This document shows, in pieces, positions 7,753-12,449 of a DNA stretch of 12,449 bases. This stretch comes from Bacteroidia bacterium (GTDB lineage: Bacteria > Bacteroidota > Bacteroidia > Bacteroidales > Azobacteroidaceae). The stretch covers positions 1-12,449 of the forward strand of contig BNWW01000053.1 of assembly GCA_025999115.1 (NCBI GenBank). The letters are read 5' to 3'. The translations under genes were made by a program, and so were the position numbers. Under the pieces are notes generated by a model, which saw only the letters and a list, made by a program, of their open reading frames with translations, had not been told where the DNA came from and made no database searches. How positions within the stretch are numbered: position 1 is the stretch's first letter; each line of letters begins with the position of its first letter.

Positions 7753-7790
7753 CGCTTTCATCTTAATACACAACTTAAAACTGATTCAGT

Positions 7791-8198
7791 ATGGCGGAAT
7801 TAACCCATCCTATTCGCGAAGCGGAACGCTATCTGCAAAACGCGAAAACCATCCTTTCGGAAAAAGCCGAGAAAGAAGGCGCTTATTACAACGACAGCAA
7901 ATATGTAAAAATAGCCGGGCATACTGCGTGGTGTGGCGTTTTGGTTGCGCTTGATGCTGTTTTGAACGTAAAAGAAAAACTGAAAAAAACACAAACACCC
8001 GAATTTCGAGATTATCAAACGGCGCTTGCCAAAAAAGACACAAAAATGACTCGCCCGCTCTTAAATGCTTATGAATTGTTACATAAAGCATTAGGTTACG
8101 ACGGCGTAACCCGTTATAATGTAGTGCAGGAAAGTTTGGGTATTGCAAAAGATATTATTATTTGGGCGGATAAACATTATACAAGCGCATCAAATTAA
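7791..8198 (+). CDS. HEPN-like all-alpha protein (DUF5618-type)
   Basis: This intact gene encodes a 135-residue soluble protein with no signal peptide or membrane segment. It appears to be four or more helices: IREAERYLQNAKTILSEKA (about 8-26), a YYNDSKYVKIAGHTAWCGVLVALDA core (about 32-56), a Lys-rich linker, LLNAYELLHKAL (about 89-100), then YNVVQESLGIAKDIIIWAD (about 108-126). The pattern recalls the Bacteroidetes DUF5618 family, which I regard as HEPN-like. This is from memory and needs a profile search. A canonical catalytic HEPN R-x4-6-H is not evident, so RNase activity should not be assumed, and no MNT nucleotidyltransferase partner lies beside it. It has its own promoter at 7721-7752, and the perfect palindrome ACTGA-T-TCAGT (7780-7790) abuts the ATG. 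The function is unknown. The neighbouring decayed pair suggests a toxin-antitoxin or defence-type setting. Confidence 0.75.
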   Translation: MAELTHPIREAERYLQNAKTILSEKAEKEGAYYNDSKYVKIAGHTAWCGVLVALDAVLNVKEKLKKTQTPEFRDYQTALAKKDTKMTRPLLNAYELLHKALGYDGVTRYNVVQESLGIAKDIIIWADKHYTSASN

Positions 8199-8236
8199 TA
8201 CTATCTTTTTTATGTGGGGACGGGTAATTCCTTTAA

Positions 8237-8268
8237 TGAATGGGCAAAAAAATTGCAACCTTTTATTT
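8237..8268 (+). repeat. Direct repeat copy 2 (after the HEPN-like gene)
   Basis: TGAATGGGC, seven A, TTGCAACC, then TTTTATTT. This is the second copy of the 7251-7284 sequence. With seven instead of eight A the reading frame of copy 1 is not kept, so it is a non-coding fragment. It ends directly against the stop codon of the convergent nuclease-domain gene at 8269. The rest of the 70-base convergent gap (8199-8268) shows no clear terminator. Confidence 0.75.
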
Positions 8269-8853
8269 TTATTTCCTCCTCAATTTCTCCATCAACTCAT
8301 GCAAATAAGAAGCCTGCTCATAATTTTCCCCCGAAATGGCTCCATTGAGATGCACTTGTAATTCTTCAAGATTCATATTTTCATACGCCGGTTTGACAGC
8401 CAGTGCATCAACAGGGGACGCTTCATCCCACAAATCATCATCATCCATCACGACTGCCGCTTCATCCATAATCTCTTTGTCGATGTAGATAGGGGCTTTG
8501 GCGCGAATGGCAATAGCAATGGCATCCGAAGTGCGGGTATCCAAACGAATCGTTTTTTCGCCCGAACGATAAATCAATTCGGAATAAAAAACGCCGTCCC
8601 TGTATTGGTAAATATTCATTTCGAGGAGCTGCACTTGTAAAGCGTCTGTCAGCATCCGGAATAAATCGTGCGTAAGCGGACGGGGCGGTTTCAAGTTTTC
8701 CAAGAAAATGGCAATCGACTGAGCTTCCGGCGTCCCGATAATAATCGGAATACGCCGTTTGCCCATCTGTTCTGATAAAATAAGAGCGTATGCACCCGCT
8801 TGAACCTGACTAAACGTGATACCCAAAATCCGTAATGAAACTTTCGCGCTCAT
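8269..8853 (-). CDS. Bifunctional nuclease (BFN/DUF151) domain protein with C-terminal UVR motif
   Basis: The 194-residue product has a bifunctional-nuclease (DUF151) domain at about 5-130. Visible family motifs are IIIGTPEAQSIAI (38-50), PRPLTHDLF (58-66) and the signature LDTRTSDAIAIAIR (104-117). An acidic linker (MDDDDLWDE) leads to a UvrB/UvrC-type helical hairpin at about 161-194 (LEELQVHLNGAI, then YEQASYLHELMEKLRRK). DUF151 proteins have been linked to DNase/RNase activity in plants and are widespread in bacteria, where the role is poorly defined. The UVR motif suggests contact with a protein partner or nucleic acid. I start at the ATG at 8853, one codon inside an upstream TTG, because that ATG shares its A with the TGA of the metallopeptidase gene (TGATG). 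It is the last gene of the minus-strand operon and converges on the HEPN-like gene. Confidence 0.92.
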   Translation of the reverse strand: MSAKVSLRILGITFSQVQAGAYALILSEQMGKRRIPIIIGTPEAQSIAIFLENLKPPRPLTHDLFRMLTDALQVQLLEMNIYQYRDGVFYSELIYRSGEKTIRLDTRTSDAIAIAIRAKAPIYIDKEIMDEAAVVMDDDDLWDEASPVDALAVKPAYENMNLEELQVHLNGAISGENYEQASYLHELMEKLRRK

Positions 8854-9545
8854 CAATCCCTGCGACCTAAATAAATCATCACGTAATACATCAACGTGGC
8901 AAGCGAACTTAATGCGGCTACCACATAAGTATAAGCGGCAGCTCTCAAAGCGCCTTCTGCTTCGGTGTGGTTACGCACCGAGGTAATTCCCGCTCCGCTC
9001 AACCATTTCAAAGCGCGCATACTTGCATTGATTTCTACCGGTAAAGTAATGAAACTGAACAAAGTAGTAGTAGCGAACAAGAGAATGCCGGCCAAAAGTA
9101 CCGGCGAACCGATTTTGAGATTGGAACCAATCAACAACATTCCGCCCAATAAAATCCAAGTTACCCATTGCGAAGCGTAACTGACCACCGGCACCAAAGC
9201 CGAACGCATTTTCAACGGCCCGTAGGCGCGTGCGTGTTGCAAAGCGTGTCCCGTTTCGTGAGCAGCGACGGAAGCCGCAAAAACATTGCTTCCACCATAA
9301 ACGGCGCTACTCAAACTAATGGTTTTGTTTGTCGGATTGTAGTTGTCGGTCAATACACCGTCGGTAGCAACGATTTTCACATCGTAAATCCCGTTTTCGG
9401 ACAACATTTTTTCAGCGATTTGCCGTCCCGTCAATCCGTTATCCAAGGGGATGCGCGAATATTTTTTCTCTTTGTTTTTGAAATTCAACGAAACCAACCA
9501 ACTCGCTAAGGCGGTTCCGATAAATAAAATCCAATAAATTGCCAT
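8853..9545 (-). CDS. YugP-like membrane zinc metallopeptidase (Zn_peptidase_2)
   Basis: This 230-residue membrane protein is of the YugP type. The zinc-binding helix is AAHETGHALQHA with H96-E97-x-x-H100, and E171 in LPVEINAS is the probable third ligand, since the family carries a conserved Glu at this place. Predicted membrane spans are at about 3-20, 115-141, 147-170 and 203-226. The segment between the first span and the HExxH probably forms the peptidase domain on the membrane face. Substrates of this family are not established, and protein quality control is only a guess. Transcription probably comes from upstream. The start is 58 bases after the purA stop, in an AT-rich repetitive spacer without a promoter-like sequence, and the gene overlaps the BFN-domain gene by one base (TGATG), which suggests translational coupling. 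Confidence 0.93.
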   Translation of the reverse strand: MAIYWILFIGTALASWLVSLNFKNKEKKYSRIPLDNGLTGRQIAEKMLSENGIYDVKIVATDGVLTDNYNPTNKTISLSSAVYGGSNVFAASVAAHETGHALQHARAYGPLKMRSALVPVVSYASQWVTWILLGGMLLIGSNLKIGSPVLLAGILLFATTTLFSFITLPVEINASMRALKWLSGAGITSVRNHTEAEGALRAAAYTYVVAALSSLATLMYYVMIYLGRRD

Positions 9546-9603
9546 AATGAATAATGAATTAAAAGTTAAAAATTACGAACAGCAAATTTCTTGCCAAATG
9601 CAA

Positions 9604-10875
9604 TTATTCTTCCGTATAACGAATAATTGTCTGTTTACGATCGGGGCCGAGCGATACAATGCGAATTTTCACGCCCAATTCGTCTTCCAAAAACGACAAA
9701 TAGGCATTAAATTCTTCGGGAAACTCGTCTTCCGACTGCATTTTTGTCATATCCGTTTTCCAACCCGGAAGTTCGGCATAAATAGGACGGAGCGAATCAT
9801 TGATTTCAAACGGGAAATCGGTCGTTTCTTTGCCGTCGATTTCGTAAGCCACACAAGCCTTGATGGTGTTGAACGAATCCAAAACATCGCTTTTCATCAT
9901 AATCAGTTGCGTAACACCGTCAATCATAATGGCATAGCGCAATGCCACCAAATCAACCCAACCGCAACGGCGCGGACGTCCGGTTACGGAGCCGTATTCG
10001 TAGCCCAAATCGCGCATCGCCTGTCCCGTTTCATCTTCCAATTCGGTCGGGAAAGGGCCGCTGCCTACTCGTGTGCAGTATGCTTTGAAAATGCCATATA
10101 CTTCGCCGATTTTAGAAGGAGCTACACCCAAGCCCGTACAAGCGCCGGCGCTAATCGTATTCGACGAAGTTACAAAAGGATACGAGCCGAAATCGACGTC
10201 GAGCATCGTGCCTTGCGCACCTTCGGCCAATACTTTTTTGCCTTCGACCAAAACTTTGTTGATAAAATGTTCGCTATCAATGCGTTGAAAACGTTTGATG
10301 CAATCCAATCCGGCCATCCATTCTTTTTCCAATGCAGCCAAATCGTATTCGTAGTGCATTTGATGCAACAATTCTTCGTGCCGCGCGACGGCCGTCCGGT
10401 ATTTTTCCTCGAAATGATGTTCGATGTCGCCGATTCTCAAACCGTTGCGACTCACTTTGTCGGTGTAAGTCGGCCCGATGCCTTTGCCGGTGGTTCCAAT
10501 TTTTCCGCTGCCTTTTTGAACTTCGTAGGCCGCATCCAGCAAACGGTGAGTCGGCAAAATCAAGTGAGCTTTACGGGAAATATACAAACGGCTTGTCAAA
10601 TCGATTCCCGATGCTTCCAAAGCCTCCACTTCGGCTTTGAAAAGCGCCGGATCAAGCACCACGCCGTTACCTATAATATTAATTTTTCCGCCTTGAAAAA
10701 TGCCGGAAGGAATGGAACGTAAAACATATTTTTTTCCGTCAAATTCCAAGGTATGGCCGGCGTTGGGGCCGCCTTGAAAACGAGCTACAAGATCGTAACC
10801 GGGCGTAAGCACATCCACGACTTTGCCTTTGCCTTCGTCGCCCCACTGTAAACCCAATAAAGTATCTACTTTCAT
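9604..10875 (-). CDS. purA: Adenylosuccinate synthetase
   Basis: Cytosolic enzyme of the first AMP-specific step of purine synthesis: IMP, aspartate and GTP give adenylosuccinate, GDP and phosphate. The 423-residue product is full length. Catalytic and binding elements are all present: the P-loop-like QWGDEGKGK (10-18) with Asp13, PNAGHT (37-42) with His41, GTTGKGIGP (127-135), an Arg143-containing loop, SVTGRPRRCGW (296-306) for the aspartate/IMP loop, MKSDVLD (327-333) for guanine recognition, and LGPDRKQTI near the C-terminus. Asp13 and His41 fall at the same numbers as in the E. coli enzyme. The ATG at 10875 overlaps the TGA of the fur-family gene (ATGA), so translation is probably coupled to it. 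The assignment is secure. Confidence 0.98.
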   Translation of the reverse strand: MKVDTLLGLQWGDEGKGKVVDVLTPGYDLVARFQGGPNAGHTLEFDGKKYVLRSIPSGIFQGGKINIIGNGVVLDPALFKAEVEALEASGIDLTSRLYISRKAHLILPTHRLLDAAYEVQKGSGKIGTTGKGIGPTYTDKVSRNGLRIGDIEHHFEEKYRTAVARHEELLHQMHYEYDLAALEKEWMAGLDCIKRFQRIDSEHFINKVLVEGKKVLAEGAQGTMLDVDFGSYPFVTSSNTISAGACTGLGVAPSKIGEVYGIFKAYCTRVGSGPFPTELEDETGQAMRDLGYEYGSVTGRPRRCGWVDLVALRYAIMIDGVTQLIMMKSDVLDSFNTIKACVAYEIDGKETTDFPFEINDSLRPIYAELPGWKTDMTKMQSEDEFPEEFNAYLSFLEDELGVKIRIVSLGPDRKQTIIRYTEE

Positions 10876-11357
10876 TTATTTTTATTTTTTAATGAATTTT
10901 GTTTTTTGATGGTTCGAGTACACACATTACAAACGCCAAAGATATTTAAATTAAAATTTGCCGCCGTAAATTGTTTGATTTTCAGATTTTTAAGCATCGT
11001 TTGTAAAGTCGGATTTTTGTATTCCGTTACTTTATTACAATGCGTACAGATAAGATGGTAGTGCATATCGTTGTTGTAGGCGCGTTCATACAACGAGATA
11101 TTTTGTCCGAACTGATGTTTCAAAACCAGATTGCAATCGAGCAACAGTTGCATGGTATTGTAAAGCGTTGCGCGGCTAACCCGGAAATTACGTTCGGCCA
11201 AGGTATTATAAAGCGTATCCATATTAAAATGGCGCGTATCGGAATAGATTACATCCAAAATAGCGTATCGTTCCGGTGTTTTCCGGCATTTGTGTTCGGT
11301 CAAATAGGCATCGAATTTTTGTCTGACCAATTCCGGTAATTTTATTTCTTTATTCAT
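10872..11357 (-). CDS. Fur/PerR-family transcriptional regulator
   Basis: This 161-residue regulator of the Fur superfamily has a winged-helix domain (about 1-85) with the recognition helix SRATLYNTM (61-69). The C-terminal dimerisation and metal domain contains MHYHLICTHC (98-107) and CNVC (143-146). The CTHC and CNVC pairs give a four-Cys structural zinc site. His43, His99, His101 and acidic residues near 91 and 112 are plausible regulatory metal ligands. Whether it senses iron, peroxide/manganese or zinc cannot be told from the sequence. I choose the ATG at 11357. A GTG six codons upstream (11375) lies at the predicted transcription start and is unlikely. The gene heads the purA operon and overlaps purA by ATGA. 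The C-terminal tail is Lys/Asn-rich (NSLKNKNK). Confidence 0.93.
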   Translation of the reverse strand: MNKEIKLPELVRQKFDAYLTEHKCRKTPERYAILDVIYSDTRHFNMDTLYNTLAERNFRVSRATLYNTMQLLLDCNLVLKHQFGQNISLYERAYNNDMHYHLICTHCNKVTEYKNPTLQTMLKNLKIKQFTAANFNLNIFGVCNVCTRTIKKQNSLKNKNK

Positions 11358-11382
11358 TACTGATGGATTTTGCACCAGCGAA

Positions 11383-11414
11383 CAAAAGTAGTGCTAAATT
11401 TTAGAATAATCAAG
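11383..11414 (-). promoter_or_regulatory. Promoter of the fur-family/purA operon
   Basis: Read on the minus strand, CTTG (11414-11411), a 20-base spacer and TACTTTTG (11390-11383) fit the Bacteroidetes pattern with a full -7 box. Transcription would begin near 11377, about 20 bases before the ATG at 11357. GAATAAT (11404-11410) and ATTATTC (11427-11433) form an inverted repeat across the -33 area, a candidate operator. The remaining intergenic DNA to 11523 is AT-rich without a recognisable gene or clear terminator. Confidence 0.6.
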
Positions 11415-11523
11415 GGTAAAGAAAATATTATTCATTGTTTTTTAACTTTCTTTTTTAGTTATTAAAATTCAACCGCAAGGATATATATAATTTTTTAATA
11501 TGCACTTAACAGTTCAAAGTAAA

Positions 11524-12449
11524 TTATTTTTGGGAAATAAATTCATAACACCCCAGATCCTGCCCACCATCCGCAAAGCGACTAACACCATCCAAATCAA
11601 GCGGTAAAGCTTGCGAAAACTTCAGGTCGGCCACATTGCGAGCAGGCGAAATAGAATCCAAACGGAAATCGTAACTCAAATCGTCGGAACGGGTTTTTAA
11701 AAATTTGGGATCGGTGTGAATCAAACAATTGACGACTTGCGGCGTGATATTCGGGTCGTTCGGGTCGTCGTTAGTGGCATCTTTATTTGGAATCACACAA
11801 CTCTGGAAATACGAACGGATGCTGTCGGCGCTTTCAATCGCGATGTCGGAACCCGAACCTTGTCCCCAAATAATCGTATTGTAAAAATCAGCTTGCTTGA
11901 TGAGGTAAGACTCTATGGTTTCGGCCGTTTCGTTCCAATGATGAATCCGCAATTGCACCGTTTCGTTGTTGGAACTGCCCCAGCCCGCTTCCTGATTACT
12001 CATATAATAATTGGCAATTGTGCAATGCGTGAAGCGATACGAACCGCCGGTTAAATTCAAAATACCGTCTTTGGCATTGGAAAATTCGCAATTTTCGGCT
12101 TCGATTTTACAATTGACGGAATTTAGCAAAATGCCTTTGAAATTGGTCATAACCACGTTTTTGAGTTTCAATTTCGATTGCGAATCATCTGACGGCAGAC
12201 AGTTGAAACCGTATTTTCCATTGCGAATCCTTACATTTTCCAATTCATTTTGAAAACTTTCCGGCGCGAAACGAATACCACCCCATTGTCCCGGCACACG
12301 ATCGTAGGAAATATCGACGTATGAATCGAAACGGTCGCCACGAATCAAAACCGGTTGCGAGAACGTACCTTTCGCCTGCAAACGGCCTTTGACGATGATT
12401 TCGGCGTTTCCGTGCATATAAAACGTGGTTCCGGCTTTGAGGTATAGCG
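11524..12449 (-). CDS. Right-handed parallel beta-helix protein (5' partial)
   Basis: The visible 307 residues are the C-terminal part of a protein whose start lies beyond the right edge. The frame stays open upstream of the Met at 12417 (LYLKAGTTFY precedes it), so that Met is internal. LKAGTTFYMHGNAEIIVKG and then GTFSQPVLIRGDR, with GQWGGIRF shortly after, are typical of Bacteroidetes beta-helix surface proteins, where short strands stack in coils of about 22 residues. Later coils read LKLKNVVMTNFKGILL, CKIEAENCEFSNAKDGIL and SYRFTHCTIANYY. The C-terminus (ISPARNVAD, LPLDLDGVSRFADGG, QDLGCYEF) resembles the closing segment seen in many polymorphic beta-helix proteins. No catalytic residues of a known lyase or hydrolase are evident, so adhesion or a structural surface role is only inferred. 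The stop is 166 bases from the fur-family start, in the same direction. Confidence 0.82.
   Translation of the reverse strand, partial: LYLKAGTTFYMHGNAEIIVKGRLQAKGTFSQPVLIRGDRFDSYVDISYDRVPGQWGGIRFAPESFQNELENVRIRNGKYGFNCLPSDDSQSKLKLKNVVMTNFKGILLNSVNCKIEAENCEFSNAKDGILNLTGGSYRFTHCTIANYYMSNQEAGWGSSNNETVQLRIHHWNETAETIESYLIKQADFYNTIIWGQGSGSDIAIESADSIRSYFQSCVIPNKDATNDDPNDPNITPQVVNCLIHTDPKFLKTRSDDLSYDFRLDSISPARNVADLKFSQALPLDLDGVSRFADGGQDLGCYEFISQK

Noticed and set aside
7653..7789. 7-bp inverted repeat CTGAATC/GATTCAG around the HEPN-like promoter
   Set aside because: It is too short, and the arms are too far apart (about 120 bases), to stand out from chance in AT-rich DNA.
7810..8148. 112-codon frame on the minus strand opposite the HEPN-like gene
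   Set aside because: The product has a Phe/Leu/Arg/His-rich composition typical of antisense shadows. The plus-strand gene has a promoter and a family-like sequence.
9546..9603. AT-rich repetitive spacer between purA and the zinc peptidase gene
   Set aside because: Runs of AATGAAT/AATTAAAA type are common in Bacteroidetes intergenic DNA. No hairpin, promoter or ORF could be supported.
9547..10722. Long open frame (391 codons) on the plus strand opposite purA
   Set aside because: It is fully antisense to a secure purA gene. The product is rich in Phe, Arg, His and Gln and has no recognisable domain, as expected for a shadow frame.
11358..11375. GTG start for the fur-family gene, six codons upstream of the ATG
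   Set aside because: It lies at the predicted transcription start of the promoter at 11383-11414, and the ATG at 11357 begins the normal family N-terminus.

Overview
The window looks like chromosomal DNA of a Bacteroidota member, most likely order Bacteroidales. The reasons are a SusC/SusD outer-membrane pair, lipoproteins with an acidic tract after the lipid-modified cysteine, AT-rich intergenic DNA without Shine-Dalgarno sites, and promoters of the Bacteroidetes form (TTTG, about 19-20 bases, TAnnTTTG). I cannot name the family or genus.

Region 1 (1-6802, plus strand) is a four-gene nutrient-uptake operon: a SusC-like TonB-dependent transporter (5' end outside the window), a SusD-like lipoprotein, and two further surface-type lipoproteins in the SusE/SusF positions. 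Gaps are 26-30 bases. SusC and SusD should form the lidded transporter, with the two lipoproteins as accessory binding or scaffold proteins. No glycoside hydrolase, peptidase or regulator follows, so the substrate is unknown.

Region 2 (6803-8268) is a small accessory island. A 326-base gene-free stretch holds a likely terminator, a strong 17-bp inverted repeat, a second possible terminator and a consensus-perfect promoter. That promoter drives a 53-residue antitoxin-like protein followed by a GNAT acetyltransferase pseudogene that has lost its middle and its frame. Next comes an intact HEPN-like (DUF5618-type) gene with its own promoter. A direct repeat of about 33 bp lies in the 3' end of the small gene and again after the HEPN-like gene, bracketing the pseudogene and the HEPN-like gene. 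This is the most unusual part of the window.

Region 3 (8269-11414, minus strand) is a housekeeping operon read fur-family regulator, purA, YugP-like zinc metallopeptidase, bifunctional-nuclease-domain protein. Two junctions overlap (ATGA and TGATG), and a promoter lies just upstream of the regulator.

Region 4 (11524-12449, minus strand) is the C-terminal part of a right-handed beta-helix surface-type protein that runs off the right edge.

I found no tRNA, rRNA, CRISPR array or complete insertion sequence.
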